Origin: an uncultured Pelagibacteraceae bacterium
GTDB lineage: Bacteria; Pseudomonadota; Alphaproteobacteria; Pelagibacterales; Pelagibacteraceae
Assembly (NCBI GenBank): GCA_902629535.1
Contig: CACORD010000006.1
Span: forward strand, 1 to 48,717
Reading direction: 5' to 3'
DNA: 48,717 bases
Part shown: piece after piece, positions 30,714 through 42,432 of the stretch
How positions within the stretch are numbered: the stretch's first letter is position 1
How the letters are laid out: every line of letters begins with the position of its first letter
The notes under the pieces: model-generated
What the model saw: only the letters and a program-made list of their open reading frames with translations
Database searches by the model: none
Told to the model about the DNA's origin: nothing
Position numbers and translations under genes: made by a program

Positions 30714-33587
30714 TTATTCAAAAACTTTTTTAATAATTTCTTGTTGTTGTGAAATGTGTCTTTTTGCATAACCGGTGGCTGGTGATGCATCTGGACTTCT
30801 TCCAATATAAGAAATCTCTTTATTATTAGCCTTTATATTATCTAATGTCCATTGGATATAATCTCGAACTGAAAACCAAGCTCCCATATTTTTTGGCTCT
30901 TCCTGGCACCAATAAAATTTACCATTTTTAGCATAAGGTATAAGCTCTTTAGCAAGTGCTTTGGCTGGAAAAGGATAAAGTTGCTCAATTCTATAAAATA
31001 CAAGATCGTCTCTTTTTAATTTTTCTCTAGCCTCAAGCAAATCAAAATAAATTTTTCCTGAACATAGAATTACTTTTTTAATTTTTTCCTTTTTTTTCAA
31101 TTTGATAAAACCTTTTAACTTTGGATCTATTGCGTGATCCCACAAGACTCTATGAAATGTATTTTGTTTACTAAAATCACTTAAATTTGACACACAATGC
31201 TTATGTCTAAGCAAAGATTTAGGGGTCATTATGATTAAAGGTTTTCTGAAATCTCTATGCATTTGTCTTCTTAATGCATGAAAATAATTTGCAGGTGTTG
31301 TGCAATTCATTATCTGCATATTGTCATTTGAGCATAATTGTAAAAATCTTTCTAATCGAGCAGAAGAGTGCTCAGGACCTTGACCTTCATAGCCGTGAGG
31401 TAACAACATAACTAATCCAGAAGCTCTTGACCATTTTCTTTCTCCTGAAGCAATAAATTGATCTATAACAACTTGAGCACCATTTGCAAAATCACCAAAT
31501 TGAGCTTCCCAAATTGTAAGTGTATTAGGTTCAACTAAGCTATAGCCATATTCAAAGCCTAGAACAGCTAATTCAGATAAAAAACTATCTACAATTTCAA
31601 AATTCTTTTGATTTTTAGATATTTGGTTTAATGGAACATATCGAGAATTATCTATTTGATTTCTTAATACTGAATGTCTTTGACTAAATGTCCCTCTTCC
31701 TGAATCCTGACCAACCAATCTTACTGGATACCCTTCCTCTAACAAAGATCCAAAAGCCAAAGCTTCAGCTGTAGACCAATCAATTTTTTCCTCATTATTA
31801 ACTTTTGATTTTCTATTATCTAATACTTTAGCAATAGTTTTGTGAATGTTAATCTCTTTTGGAATTGTATTTATTTTTTCAGAAATAATTTTTAATTTTT
31901 TTAAATCATAACCTGTAACGCCTCTTTTATCTTTTCCTCTCGCTGGTTTATATCTTGACCATGTACCCTCAAACCATTCAATTTTAGGCTTATAATTTTT
32001 TGCATTTTTATATTGATCATCAAGTAATTCCTTAAATTCTTTTATGGATTTTCTAAAATAATCATCTGTAATTGATCCCTCATTAATTAATTTTTCGCCA
32101 TAAACTTTAATAGGTGAAGGGTGTGAACGGATTTTTTTATACATTAATGGTTGAGTAAAAGACGGTTCATCCCCCTCATTATGACCAAATCTTCGATAAC
32201 AAATTAAATCTATAACAACATCTCTATTAAATTTTAGTCTAAAGTCAGTTGCTATTCTCGCAGCATAAACAACAGCCTCAGGATCATCGCCATTAACATG
32301 AATGATTGGTGCTTCAACCATTTTAGCAATATCAGAGGGATATGGTGATGATCTTGCAAATCTTGGACTTGTAGTAAATCCTATTTGGTTATTTACAATA
32401 ATATGGATAGTTCCACCTGTATTATGACCTGGAAGACCAGACATCGCAAAACATTCTGCTACAACTCCTTGACCTGCAAAGGCTGCATCTCCATGAATTA
32501 AAATTGGAATAACTTTATTTCTATCTTTATCCTTATGGAAATATTGTTTAGCTCTTGTTTGTCCTAAAACTACAGGGTTCACTGCTTCAAGATGAGATGG
32601 ATTATCTGTTAAACTTACATGCACTTGATTTCCGTCAAATTCTCTGTTTGAAGACGCGCCTAAATGATATTTGACATCTCCTGTGTCGTCCTCTGATTTT
32701 GAACTAATCTCTCCAGCAAATTCATTAAAAATTCTTTTATAGGATTTTTGTAGAACGTTTGCTAAAACGTTCAGTCTTCCTCTATGAGACATTCCTATTT
32801 TAACTTCCTTTACTTTTGATTGGCCACCAATTTTAATTATTTGCTCAAGGGCAGGAATTAAACTCTCACCTCCATCCAAACCAAATCTTTTTGTACCAAC
32901 ATATTTTGTGTGTAAAAATTTTTCAAAACCTTCAGCTTGAATTAATTTTTTAAGAATAGCCTCTTTTCCATTTTGCGTAAATTTAAAATCATCAGCTTTT
33001 TCTACTCTATCTCTAAACCACTTTCTTTCAGTTGGATTTGAGATATGCATATATTCAAAACCTAAAGATCCACAATATTTATCTCTTAAAAATTTTAAAA
33101 TTTCAGAAATACTAGAATGTTGCCTATTAATGACTCCATCTAAAAAAATTTTATCATTATATTTCTCCTTCTTAAATCCATATGACTCAGGATGAAGTTC
33201 TTCTAAATAATCTGCCTTTAAAAGTCCTAGGGGATCTAATTTGGCAATCAAATGACCTCTCTGTCTGTAAGATCTAATCATAGCAACAGCCTTTATAGAA
33301 TTTGCATTTGATTGTTTTGAAATTAATTCAGCTTGATTTTTGTTACCATTATTTGAATTTTGCAATTTTCTAATTGATACTTTTTTTGATGGACTCCAGG
33401 ATGGACCATTTATTTCATTTACAATTATGTCTGCCTCGTCACCGATCTGGTCAAAATATATTTTCCAGCTGTCAGGTAAAGATGGATCATTATTAACAAA
33501 CTTAAGATACATCTCCTCAATAAAAGCACTATTTGATTTGCTTAAAAAAGCAGTTTTTTCAAATTCGAAATTTTTAGAAGATGACAT
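30714..33587 (-). CDS. sucA: 2-oxoglutarate dehydrogenase E1
   Basis: A 957-residue thiamine-diphosphate decarboxylase. The N-terminal E2-interaction segment shows FVNNDPSLPDSWKIYFDQ. The TPP/Mg motif begins GDAAFAGQGVVAE and runs to NNQIGFTTSPRFARS; GMSHRGRLNVL, RRFGHNEGDEPSFTQP and PHGYEGQGPEHSSARLERFLQ are clear family marks. The length is close to that of other E1o proteins. A possible promoter lies in the 35-base gap to sucD, which could let sucAB-lpd be expressed apart from sucCD. Confidence 0.98.
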   Translation of the reverse strand: MSSSKNFEFEKTAFLSKSNSAFIEEMYLKFVNNDPSLPDSWKIYFDQIGDEADIIVNEINGPSWSPSKKVSIRKLQNSNNGNKNQAELISKQSNANSIKAVAMIRSYRQRGHLIAKLDPLGLLKADYLEELHPESYGFKKEKYNDKIFLDGVINRQHSSISEILKFLRDKYCGSLGFEYMHISNPTERKWFRDRVEKADDFKFTQNGKEAILKKLIQAEGFEKFLHTKYVGTKRFGLDGGESLIPALEQIIKIGGQSKVKEVKIGMSHRGRLNVLANVLQKSYKRIFNEFAGEISSKSEDDTGDVKYHLGASSNREFDGNQVHVSLTDNPSHLEAVNPVVLGQTRAKQYFHKDKDRNKVIPILIHGDAAFAGQGVVAECFAMSGLPGHNTGGTIHIIVNNQIGFTTSPRFARSSPYPSDIAKMVEAPIIHVNGDDPEAVVYAARIATDFRLKFNRDVVIDLICYRRFGHNEGDEPSFTQPLMYKKIRSHPSPIKVYGEKLINEGSITDDYFRKSIKEFKELLDDQYKNAKNYKPKIEWFEGTWSRYKPARGKDKRGVTGYDLKKLKIISEKINTIPKEINIHKTIAKVLDNRKSKVNNEEKIDWSTAEALAFGSLLEEGYPVRLVGQDSGRGTFSQRHSVLRNQIDNSRYVPLNQISKNQKNFEIVDSFLSELAVLGFEYGYSLVEPNTLTIWEAQFGDFANGAQVVIDQFIASGERKWSRASGLVMLLPHGYEGQGPEHSSARLERFLQLCSNDNMQIMNCTTPANYFHALRRQMHRDFRKPLIIMTPKSLLRHKHCVSNLSDFSKQNTFHRVLWDHAIDPKLKGFIKLKKKEKIKKVILCSGKIYFDLLEAREKLKRDDLVFYRIEQLYPFPAKALAKELIPYAKNGKFYWCQEEPKNMGAWFSVRDYIQWTLDNIKANNKEISYIGRSPDASPATGYAKRHISQQQEIIKKVFE

Positions 33588-33598
33588 CGCTATTAGCT

Positions 33599-33626
33599 AA
33601 TATAGACCTAGAAAGAAATTTTTCAA
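33599..33626 (-). promoter_or_regulatory. Possible promoter for sucA-sucB-lpd
   Basis: On the minus strand TTGAAA (33626-33621) is followed after 16 bases by TATATT (33604-33599). It overlaps the end of sucD and fills the 35-base gap before sucA. Transcription would start only about 4-6 bases before the sucA ATG, giving an almost leaderless mRNA. This makes it interesting but less certain. Confidence 0.4.
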
Positions 33627-34498
33627 TTAGACAATTTATTTAATAATGTTTTTCCAATTTTTGATGGAGAGTTTGCCATAGTTATTCCACAATCCTCCAT
33701 TTTTTTTATCTTTTCTTTTGCGCCACCTTTGCCACCTGAAATTATAGCTCCTGCATGACCCATTCTTCGTCCCGGTGGAGCAGTCACACCAGCTATAAAT
33801 CCAACGATTGGTTTTTTTATTTTATGATTATTAATAAAGTCTGCGGCGTCTTCCTCAGCAGTTCCACCGATTTCACCAATCATTAAAATTGATTGAGTAT
33901 CTTCATCATTTAAAAATAAATCTAAACAATCTATAAAATTAGTACCATTTATAGGGTCACCGCCAATTCCAATGCAAGTTGATTGTCCTAACCCATTTTC
34001 TGTGGTCTGCGCAACTGCTTCATAAGTTAAAGTTCCTGATCTAGAGACTATTCCAACAGTTCCTTTTTTATGAATGCTGCCAGGCATGATGCCGATCTTA
34101 CACTCGTCAGGAGTTATGATACCAGGACAATTAGGGCCAATTAATCTGCTTTTTGAATTATCTAATTTCTGTTTAACCCTTATCATATCTAGTATAGGAA
34201 TTCCCTCGGTTATACATACAATCAAATCTATAGATGCATCGATCGCCTCAACAATTGCTGATGCAGCAAATTTGGCCGGAACATATATCATTGTTGCATT
34301 AGCTCCCACGGAGTCTTTTGCCTCTTTTACTGTATTAAAAACTGGAAGACCTAAATGTTTTTGGCCACCTTTTTTTGGTGTCACCCCTCCAACTAAATTT
34401 GTTCCATATTTTATTGCCTGCTCAGAATGAAAGGTTCCATGAGAACCTGTAAATCCTTGACAAATTAATCTAGTATTTTTATCGACTAAAACTGACAT
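33623..34498 (-). CDS. sucD: Succinyl-CoA synthetase alpha subunit
   Basis: A 291-residue CoA-binding subunit that carries the phosphohistidine. The N-terminal [17 protein letters not shown] loop binds CoA. The active His is in [14 protein letters not shown], and [10 protein letters not shown] is a family signature. With SucC it interconverts succinyl-CoA and succinate while making nucleoside triphosphate. It follows sucC with no gap. Confidence 0.97.
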   Translation of the reverse strand: MSVLVDKNTRLICQGFTGSHGTFHSEQAIKYGTNLVGGVTPKKGGQKHLGLPVFNTVKEAKDSVGANATMIYVPAKFAASAIVEAIDASIDLIVCITEGIPILDMIRVKQKLDNSKSRLIGPNCPGIITPDECKIGIMPGSIHKKGTVGIVSRSGTLTYEAVAQTTENGLGQSTCIGIGGDPINGTNFIDCLDLFLNDEDTQSILMIGEIGGTAEEDAADFINNHKIKKPIVGFIAGVTAPPGRRMGHAGAIISGGKGGAKEKIKKMEDCGITMANSPSKIGKTLLNKLSN

Positions 34499-35658
34499 TT
34501 ATTTTATTGCCTTTACAATTTTTTTTGCCGCATCATCCAAATTTTCAGCAGATATCAATTTTAAACCTGAGCTATCTAATATTTTTTTACCTTCTTTAAA
34601 GTTGGTACCGGCAAGTCTTACTACTAAAGGAACATTAATTTTCATTTCTTTTGCAGCATCTACAACGCCTTGGGCTAGAACATCACATCGCATTATACCA
34701 CCAAAAATGTTTATTAATATTCCCTTAACATTTTCATCTGACAAGATTATTTTGAAAGCCGCTGAAACTTTTTCTTTGGATGCTCCTCCACCAACATCTA
34801 AAAAATTTGCCGGCTCTTCTCCATATAATTTTATTATATCCATAGTGGCCATTGCTAAGCCAGCTCCATTAACCATACATCCAATGCTGCCTTCTAATTT
34901 AATATAGGCAAGATCATGCTTACTGGCTTCAATTTCAGTAGGATCTTCCTCATTCAGATCTCTAAGTTTTAAAATTTCAGGATGTCTAAATAGAGCGTTA
35001 CTATCAAAAATAACCTTTGCATCTAAACAAATAATTTTCTTTTCTTTTGTAAGTATCAAAGGGTTTATTTCAACCAAATTTGCATCAGTTTCAATAAACA
35101 TCTTATAAATTGATTTAATTAAAGATATTGCCTCATTTTTTGAATTATTCTCTAATTTAAATATTTGGATAATTTTTTCACATTCCTCATTTGAGATTTT
35201 ATCTTTTAAATCTATCTTAGTTGTCAAAATCTTATCTGGTGATTTGCTTGCTACATCCTCAATATCCATTCCGCCTTGGTAACTAGAGATAAATGCAATT
35301 TTTGAAGTAGCTCTATCTACTAAACATGATAGATAAAATTCTTTTTCAATATCTGACGAAGCTTCGACATATAATCTTTTAACTTCTCTTCCTTCCGGTC
35401 CAGTCTGATGAGTTATTAATTTTTTCCCTAAAAGTTCTTTGGCAGATTTCTCAAGTTCTTTAAGAGTATTTACAATTTTAATACCTCCAACTTTTCCTCT
35501 TCCACCCGCATGAATTTGGGCTTTTAAAACATATTTTTCTGTTTTTAGAGACTTACATTTCTCTAAAAGCTCTTCAACCGTTGAGCTAAATACACCCTCT
35601 GGTACAGTTGCTCCAAATTTTTTCAAAATTTGTTTGGCTTGATGCTCGTGTATGTTCA

Positions 35659-35659
<1 letters not shown>
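34499..35659 (-). CDS. sucC: Succinyl-CoA synthetase beta subunit
   Basis: A 386-residue ATP-grasp subunit that starts MNIHEHQAKQILKKFG, the usual SucC N-terminus. KAQIHAGGRGKVGG (nucleotide-binding loop), LVEINPLIL, and GCMVNGAGLAMATMD followed by NFLDVGGGA are clear. The ATG overlaps the mdh stop by one base. ATP versus GTP use cannot be assigned by eye. Confidence 0.97.
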
Positions 35660-36627
<968 letters not shown>

Positions 36628-38121
36628 TTATTTCATTGTTGGCATCACAAATTCAGCATTAGATCTAATTCCTGAGGGCCATCTTGAAGTTATAGTTTTT
36701 AATTTAGTATAAAATTTTATTCCTTCCATACCATGCATTGCGCTATCTCCAAACAAAGATCTTTTCCAGCCACCAAAACTGTGAAACGCCATCGGCACAG
36801 GTATTGGCACATTAATACCAACCATTCCAACTTGAATTTTGCTCGCAAATGTTCTCCCCGCATCTCCATCTCTTGTATAAATACTTACACCATTTCCATA
36901 TTCATGATCATTTATTAATTTTGAGGCCTCCTCAAAAGTTTTAACTCTAACAACTGATAGAACTGGGCCAAATATTTCCTCTTTGTAAATTCTCATGTCT
37001 TTTGAAACGTTATCAAATAAACAACCACCAATATAAAAGCCATTTTCATATCCTTGTAATTTCAAGTTTCTTCCATCGACAACTAATTTTGCTCCTTCTT
37101 TTACACCTAAATCCACATAACTTTTTACTTTTTCTAAATGTTCTTTGGTAACTAAAGGGCCCATTTCAGAATTTTTGTCCATTCCTGGTCCAACTTTTAA
37201 AGCCTCTGCTTTTTTTGATAATCTAGAAACAAGTTCATCTCCGATATCACCAACAGCTACAGCAACCGACTGGGCCATACATCTTTCTCCAGCGGAGCCA
37301 TAAGCTGCACCCATTAAACCATTCACAGCACCATCTAAATCACAGTCTGGCATTACTACTAAATGATTTTTAGCTCCTCCTAACGCCTGAACTCTTTTTT
37401 CATTTTTTGCTGAATTCTCATAAATATATTTCGCTATAGGAGTTGAGCCAACAAAACTAACTGCTTTAATATCTTTGTTCGTTAAAATTGCATCTACTGC
37501 CTCTTTGTCTCCATTAATTACATTAAATACCCCATCTGGAAGACCAGCTTCTTTTAATAATTCTGCTAATCTTATTGCGCAAGAGGGATCTTTTTCAGAT
37601 GGTTTTAATATAAATGTATTTCCACATGCAATAGCAATTGGAAACATCCACATTGGAACCATAGCTGGAAAATTAAATGGTGTAATTCCTGCAACAACAC
37701 CTAATGGTTGACGCATTGACCAACTGTCAACATCTGTACCTACATTTTCTGAAAATTCACCTTTTAATAAATGTGGAATTCCACAAGCAAATTCAACGAC
37801 TTCTAACCCTCGTGTTAATGAGCCTTTTGCGTCTTCATAAACTTTTCCATGTTCAGAAACAATTAATTGTGTAAGTTCATCAGAATTTTTTTCAATTAGC
37901 TCTTTAAATTTAAACATTATCCTCGCTCTTTGAAGTGAAGGTTTTAATGACCATGTTTCAAAAGCTTTTTTTGCAATTACTACTGCTTGATCTAAATCAC
38001 CTGAAGAAGCAAGTCTTACTTCCTTCTCTTGTTCACCAGTAGCGGGATTAAAAACTTTTCCTTTTTTTTCTGATTTTCCAGGAATTATTTTTCCACCTAC
38101 AAAATGTTCAATTAATTTCAT
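36628..38121 (-). CDS. mmsA: Methylmalonate-semialdehyde dehydrogenase (CoA-acylating)
   Basis: A 497-residue aldehyde dehydrogenase with MmsA features: ITPFNFPAMVPMWMFP (146-161), FVGSTPIAKYIYE, GGAKNHLVVMPD, and the catalytic Cys281 in AGERCMAQS. It oxidises methylmalonate semialdehyde to propionyl-CoA, or malonate semialdehyde to acetyl-CoA, in valine, beta-alanine or C3-acid breakdown. It sits inside the TCA array between sdhB and mdh rather than with valine genes. The product could enter the cycle directly; a link to DMSP-derived C3 units is only suggested by the neighbourhood. Confidence 0.93.
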   Translation of the reverse strand: MKLIEHFVGGKIIPGKSEKKGKVFNPATGEQEKEVRLASSGDLDQAVVIAKKAFETWSLKPSLQRARIMFKFKELIEKNSDELTQLIVSEHGKVYEDAKGSLTRGLEVVEFACGIPHLLKGEFSENVGTDVDSWSMRQPLGVVAGITPFNFPAMVPMWMFPIAIACGNTFILKPSEKDPSCAIRLAELLKEAGLPDGVFNVINGDKEAVDAILTNKDIKAVSFVGSTPIAKYIYENSAKNEKRVQALGGAKNHLVVMPDCDLDGAVNGLMGAAYGSAGERCMAQSVAVAVGDIGDELVSRLSKKAEALKVGPGMDKNSEMGPLVTKEHLEKVKSYVDLGVKEGAKLVVDGRNLKLQGYENGFYIGGCLFDNVSKDMRIYKEEIFGPVLSVVRVKTFEEASKLINDHEYGNGVSIYTRDGDAGRTFASKIQVGMVGINVPIPVPMAFHSFGGWKRSLFGDSAMHGMEGIKFYTKLKTITSRWPSGIRSNAEFVMPTMK

Positions 38122-38163
38122 GAATAGAATCTTTTAGATTAAAAATTCTTATTAGTCTATTGT

Positions 38164-38943
38164 TTAAATATTAGCTGTTGCTAACATTTTTTTTATTTCA
38201 GCAATTGCCTTTGCGGGATTTAAACCTTTGGGACATGCACTAGTACAGTTCAAAATAGTATGGCAACGATATAACTTAAGTTCATCGGCAACTTTTTTTA
38301 ATCTAGCTTGTCTTTCCTCATCTCTACTATCAATTATCCATCTATAAGCTTGTAATAAAACTGCTGGTCCTAAATATTTATCTCCATTCCACCAATAACT
38401 CGGGCAAGAGGTGGAACAACAAGCACACATGATACATTCATAAGCACCATCAAGTTTAGCTCTATCTTCTTTTGACTGAATTATTTCAGCTGCTTCAGAC
38501 TTTGAACTCGATTTTAGCCAAGGCTCAATTGATTTATACTGTCTGTATAATCCATCTAAATCTCCGATTAAATCTTTTTTAACTTTTAAGTGTGGTAGAG
38601 GATAAATATCAATATCTCCGTCAATATTTTCATGTGGAGTTGTGCAAGCTAGACCATTTTTACCACCCATATTCATTGCACACGATCCACAGACACCATG
38701 TGCGCATGATCGTCTGTAAGCAAGAGTGGGGTCTATTTCATTTTTAATTTTATTCAAAATATCCAATACTTTAGATGGACAATTATCCATATCAACTTCA
38801 TATGTATCAATTCTTGGATTTTCGCCTGTGGATGGATCCCATCTGTAGACGTTGACTTTTCTTATATTATTTGAGCCAGTTTTATCTTTAAAGAATTTAC
38901 CTTTTTTTGTTTTAGACTTTTCAGGTAAACTGATTTGTACCAT
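38164..38943 (-). CDS. sdhB: Succinate dehydrogenase iron-sulfur subunit
   Basis: A 259-residue subunit with three clusters. The 2Fe-2S ligands lie in [16 protein letters not shown]; the 4Fe-4S and 3Fe-4S ligands lie in [25 protein letters not shown] and CPKGLNP. Residues that build the ubiquinone site in E. coli are kept: Pro and Trp in SCPSYWW, and His in YRCHT. A 42-base gap separates it from mmsA downstream. It overlaps the sdhA stop by one base. Confidence 0.97.
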   Translation of the reverse strand: MVQISLPEKSKTKKGKFFKDKTGSNNIRKVNVYRWDPSTGENPRIDTYEVDMDNCPSKVLDILNKIKNEIDPTLAYRRSCAHGVCGSCAMNMGGKNGLACTTPHENIDGDIDIYPLPHLKVKKDLIGDLDGLYRQYKSIEPWLKSSSKSEAAEIIQSKEDRAKLDGAYECIMCACCSTSCPSYWWNGDKYLGPAVLLQAYRWIIDSRDEERQARLKKVADELKLYRCHTILNCTSACPKGLNPAKAIAEIKKMLATANI

Positions 38944-40718
38944 TAATAAACTCTCTCCTGAGGTGGAAAATACTGTACATCATTAGTTAATGTAGACTTG
39001 TGAACATCTCTGTAACTTATTTTCGATTTTTTTCCATCACACCAAGCTAATGTATGTTGCATAAATTTCTTATCATCTCTTTTAGGAAAATCTTCTCTTG
39101 CATGAGCTCCTCTGCTCTCTTTTCTATTATAAGCTGAGTCAACTGTCACAACTGCTTGTCTAATTAAATTATCAAACTCTAAAGTTTCAACCAAATCAGT
39201 ATTAAATATCAATGATTTATCTTTAACTGACAGAGAGTTCAGTCCATCAAATGTTTTTCTTATTTCGTCAACACCCTCTTTGAGAGTTTTCTCTGTTCTA
39301 AATACTGCACATTTTGATTGCATTGTTTTTTGCATTGATAATCTTAATTCGGCAGTTCCTATATCTCCATCAGAATTTCTAATCTTATCAAAACGATCTA
39401 AACATTTTTGTGTTTCTGAGTCGTTAATTTCCTCATGTGGTGTACCAGGTTTAATTAATTCAGCAGCTCTTTTTGCTGCAGCTCTTCCGAAAACTACTAG
39501 ATCTATTAGAGAGTTAGATCCTAATCTATTTGCGCCATGAACTGAAACACAAGCTGCCTCTCCTATAGCCATAAGTCCAGGAACAGTTTTTTCGGAACCA
39601 TTTACTGTCAAAACTTCTGCTTTATAATTAGTTGGTATACCTCCCATGTTATAGTGAACTGTAGGTACAACTGGTATTGGTTCTTTGGTTACATCTACAT
39701 TTGCGAATAATCTTGCTGCATCTGTTATGCCCGGCAATCTACTCTCTATAATTTCTTTATCTAAATGACTTAAATTTAAATGAACATGATCCTGATCTTT
39801 TCCAACTCCTCTGCCTTCATTAATTTCTATTGACATTGACCTACTTACAACATCTCTAGATGCTAGATCTTTAGCTTTTGGTGCATATCTTTCCATAAAC
39901 CTTTCACCTTTAGAGTTGGTAAGATAACCTCCTTCACCTCTAGCACCCTCAGTTATTAAAGTACCATGTCCATAAATACCTGTTGGATGAAATTGTACAA
40001 ACTCCATATCTTGTAATGGTAATCCTGCTCTTAACACCATTGCATTACCATCGCCTGTACATGTGTGAGCAGATGTTGCTGAATAGTAAACTTTTCCGTA
40101 GCCACCTGTAGCTATAATAACAATATGAGATCTAAATCTATGAATAGTTCCATCATTTAAATTCCACGCTATCAATCCTTTACATTCGCCATCTCTCATT
40201 AAAAGATCAAGAGCAAAATACTCAATAAAGAACTCTGTCTTATGTTTTAAAGCTTGACCATATAGAGTATGTAAAATTGCGTGTCCTGTTCGATCAGCTG
40301 CAGCACATGTTCTTTGAACTATTCCATTTCCATAATTTTTAGTCATACCACCAAAAGGTCTTTGATAAATTTTGCCATCCTCTGTTCTGCTAAAAGGGAC
40401 ACCATATTTTTCTAATTCAATAACTGCTTTAGGAGCTTCTTTGCAAAGATATTCAATACTGTCTTGGTCTCCTAACCAATCTGCTCCTTTTACAGTGTCA
40501 TACATATGCCAACGCCAATCATCTTCTCCCATATTACCTAGGGCTGCTGAAATTCCACCCTGTGCAGCAGAAGTATGACTTCTCGTTGGAAATACTTTTG
40601 AAATACATGCAGTTTTTAATCCTGCTTCGCTTAAACCAACAGCAGCTCGCAAGCCAGAACCACCAGCACCAAGAACTACTACGTCATATTCATGATCTAT
40701 TATTTTATATGTACTCAT
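38943..40718 (-). CDS. sdhA: Succinate dehydrogenase flavoprotein subunit
   Basis: A 591-residue subunit with covalent FAD. The FAD-linking His is in SHTSAAQGG; the active-site residues are in [13 protein letters not shown] (catalytic Arg), [10 protein letters not shown] (His), and [10 protein letters not shown] (Arg). It oxidises succinate to fumarate and passes electrons to SdhB. It overlaps sdhD by four bases (ATGA). All catalytic residues look intact, so the oddity of this complex is confined to the membrane anchor. Confidence 0.98.
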   Translation of the reverse strand: MSTYKIIDHEYDVVVLGAGGSGLRAAVGLSEAGLKTACISKVFPTRSHTSAAQGGISAALGNMGEDDWRWHMYDTVKGADWLGDQDSIEYLCKEAPKAVIELEKYGVPFSRTEDGKIYQRPFGGMTKNYGNGIVQRTCAAADRTGHAILHTLYGQALKHKTEFFIEYFALDLLMRDGECKGLIAWNLNDGTIHRFRSHIVIIATGGYGKVYYSATSAHTCTGDGNAMVLRAGLPLQDMEFVQFHPTGIYGHGTLITEGARGEGGYLTNSKGERFMERYAPKAKDLASRDVVSRSMSIEINEGRGVGKDQDHVHLNLSHLDKEIIESRLPGITDAARLFANVDVTKEPIPVVPTVHYNMGGIPTNYKAEVLTVNGSEKTVPGLMAIGEAACVSVHGANRLGSNSLIDLVVFGRAAAKRAAELIKPGTPHEEINDSETQKCLDRFDKIRNSDGDIGTAELRLSMQKTMQSKCAVFRTEKTLKEGVDEIRKTFDGLNSLSVKDKSLIFNTDLVETLEFDNLIRQAVVTVDSAYNRKESRGAHAREDFPKRDDKKFMQHTLAWCDGKKSKISYRDVHKSTLTNDVQYFPPQERVY

Positions 40719-41038
40719 AAGCTTGAGATTAATATAATTGTAATTAAAGGAATTGCTACTGCTGAAGCATATAAAAGCTTATTTGCGACACTTTTGATTT
40801 TATCATTTTTAATATAATCCTCAAAAACCTCACTTATGCTTAAAGCTGAAAAAAAATAAGCATTAATAATAAAAATACTAAACAAAAATTTAGAAAATGG
40901 CTTTGTAAAAAAGTCTATTAATTTCAAATATTCTTCATCATAAATAATTGTAAGATTTAAGATAAACCATATCATCAAAGGAACTAATAAAGCTCCACTC
41001 ACCTTCAAAAAAATCCATTTTCTAGTTGCGCTGATCAT
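40715..41038 (-). CDS. sdhD: Succinate dehydrogenase membrane anchor SdhD, lacking the haem histidine
   Basis: A 107-residue protein with three hydrophobic helices. The quinone-site pair Asp74-Tyr75 (FEDYIK) corresponds to E. coli D82-Y83. The haem b ligand of E. coli SdhD (H71) lies 11 residues before that Asp; here the position is Phe63, and the protein contains no histidine at all. The gene is otherwise intact: it lies one base after sdhC and overlaps sdhA by four bases. Identity rests on the EDY motif, the topology and the operon position. Confidence 0.87.
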   Translation of the reverse strand: MISATRKWIFLKVSGALLVPLMIWFILNLTIIYDEEYLKLIDFFTKPFSKFLFSIFIINAYFFSALSISEVFEDYIKNDKIKSVANKLLYASAVAIPLITIILISSL

Positions 41039-41039
41039 A

Positions 41040-41420
41040 TTAAAAATTTTTTCCTAAAGTAAAAAAAATAATCGTTAAAATTAATGATCCAAATATTACC
41101 ACTAACCCTGTTATCTTAGTTATCTTAGGATCAAAACCATAACCAAGATCCATTATTAAATGTCTAATTTCACTTAAAATTTGAAATGAAAAAGACCATG
41201 TAATTCCCAAAATAATAAATTTTCCAAATAGTGATTTTAAAAATACATTGAACATCTCATAATTATTTTCACCTAAAAGCAGTAAACACGACCATATGCA
41301 AATAAAAGTGATACCGATAATATTTATTATTCCTGTAATTCTATGTGTAATAGAAACTAAAGATGAAATATGCCATCTATAAATTTGAATATGCGGTGAC
41401 AAAGGAGGTTTATTTTCCAT
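41040..41420 (-). CDS. sdhC: Succinate dehydrogenase cytochrome b556 subunit SdhC, haem ligand replaced by Gln
   Basis: A 126-residue three-helix anchor starting with the family pattern PLSPHIQIYRWHISSLVSIT. Quinone-site Ser23 and Arg27 (SITHR) match E. coli S27 and R31. In the second helix E. coli has H84 as haem ligand, seven residues before H91; here the aligned stretch FQILSEIRHLIMD has Gln80, while His87 and Asp91 (H91, D95) are kept. Its start lies 11 bases inside the asd end, so the sdh genes are joined to asd. Confidence 0.93.
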   Translation of the reverse strand: MENKPPLSPHIQIYRWHISSLVSITHRITGIINIIGITFICIWSCLLLLGENNYEMFNVFLKSLFGKFIILGITWSFSFQILSEIRHLIMDLGYGFDPKITKITGLVVIFGSLILTIIFFTLGKNF

Positions 41421-42417
41421 AAAAATTATTTTTGATTAATGCTTCGGCTATTTCAACTGCGTTTAGGGCAGCACCTCTTAAAAGATTGTCAGATACAATC
41501 CACAAATTTAATCCGTTTTTTATTGTTTTATCTTCTCTAATCCTCGAAATAAAAGTTTCATCTTTTCCTTCTGCTTCTAATGGTGTCGAATAACCTCCAT
41601 CACTTCTTTCATCAATTACTTTGCAACCATCAAAACTATTCAATGCCTCCTTTATTTGTTCTAAAGAAAAATTCTTCTCAAATTGAACGTTTACCGACTC
41701 TGAATGAGAAACTGATATTGGTAGTCTCACACATGTCGCAGTCAGATCAATTCTTTCATCTAAAATTTTTTTAGTCTCATTGCTCATTTTCAACTCTTCT
41801 TTTGTGTAGCCATCATCTGAAAAAACATCAATATGGGGAATAGCGTTAAAAGCAATTTGTTTTGTAAAATTTTCAGGTTTAATATCTTTACCATCTAAAG
41901 TTAATTTGGTTTGTTTTATCAATTCATCCATTGCTGCTTTGCCAGCACCAGAAACAGATTGATATGTTGAAACAACTACTCTTTTAATAACAAATAAATC
42001 ATGCAATGGTTTTAATGCGATTACCAATTGTGCTGTCGAACAATTAGGATTTGCAATAATATTTTTTTTTATGTCATTTAAAGCGTTCGAATTTACCTGA
42101 GGGACTATTAAAGGTACATCCGGGTCCATTCTAAAAAAACTTGAATTATCAATTACCAAACAATGTTTGGCCGCTTTCTCAGCAAATTTTTCAGAAATTT
42201 TTCCACCTGCTGCAAAAAAAGCGATTTTTACTTTTGAAAAATTAAAATTTTCTAGCTCACTAACTACTATATCTTTACCTTGAAAATGGATTTTTTTTCC
42301 AGCACTCTTAGACGAAGCAACTAAATAAAGATCATCTATAGGAAGTCCTTTTCTCTCTAGAACTTCTAAAGTTTTTCTGCCAACATTTCCCGTTGCTCCT
42401 ATTATTGCAATATTCAT
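41410..42417 (-). CDS. asd: Aspartate-semialdehyde dehydrogenase
   Basis: A 335-residue NADPH enzyme that makes aspartate semialdehyde, the branch point to lysine, threonine and methionine. The nucleotide loop GATGNVGRKTL (7-17), the active Cys126 in NPNCSTAQ, and SGAGKAAMDEL are present; the catalytic His lies in RLPISVSHSESV. It lies 15 bases after dmdA and overlaps sdhC. Together with metX it supplies the homoserine branch, so its place beside the DMSP genes joins two sources of methionine precursors. Confidence 0.95.
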   Translation of the reverse strand: MNIAIIGATGNVGRKTLEVLERKGLPIDDLYLVASSKSAGKKIHFQGKDIVVSELENFNFSKVKIAFFAAGGKISEKFAEKAAKHCLVIDNSSFFRMDPDVPLIVPQVNSNALNDIKKNIIANPNCSTAQLVIALKPLHDLFVIKRVVVSTYQSVSGAGKAAMDELIKQTKLTLDGKDIKPENFTKQIAFNAIPHIDVFSDDGYTKEELKMSNETKKILDERIDLTATCVRLPISVSHSESVNVQFEKNFSLEQIKEALNSFDGCKVIDERSDGGYSTPLEAEGKDETFISRIREDKTIKNGLNLWIVSDNLLRGAALNAVEIAEALIKNNFYGK

Positions 42418-42432
42418 GATGTAAGTTTTATA

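Noticed and set aside
34074..34430. A 118-residue plus-strand reading frame opposite sucD, and similar open frames opposite dmdB, priA and sucB.
   Set aside because: They mirror highly conserved genes, show no recognisable domain or start signal, and are explained by codon bias on the coding strand.
41403..41408. AAGGAGG-like sequence next to the sdhC start.
   Set aside because: It is on the plus strand inside sdhC, while sdhC is on the minus strand, so it cannot be its ribosome binding site.
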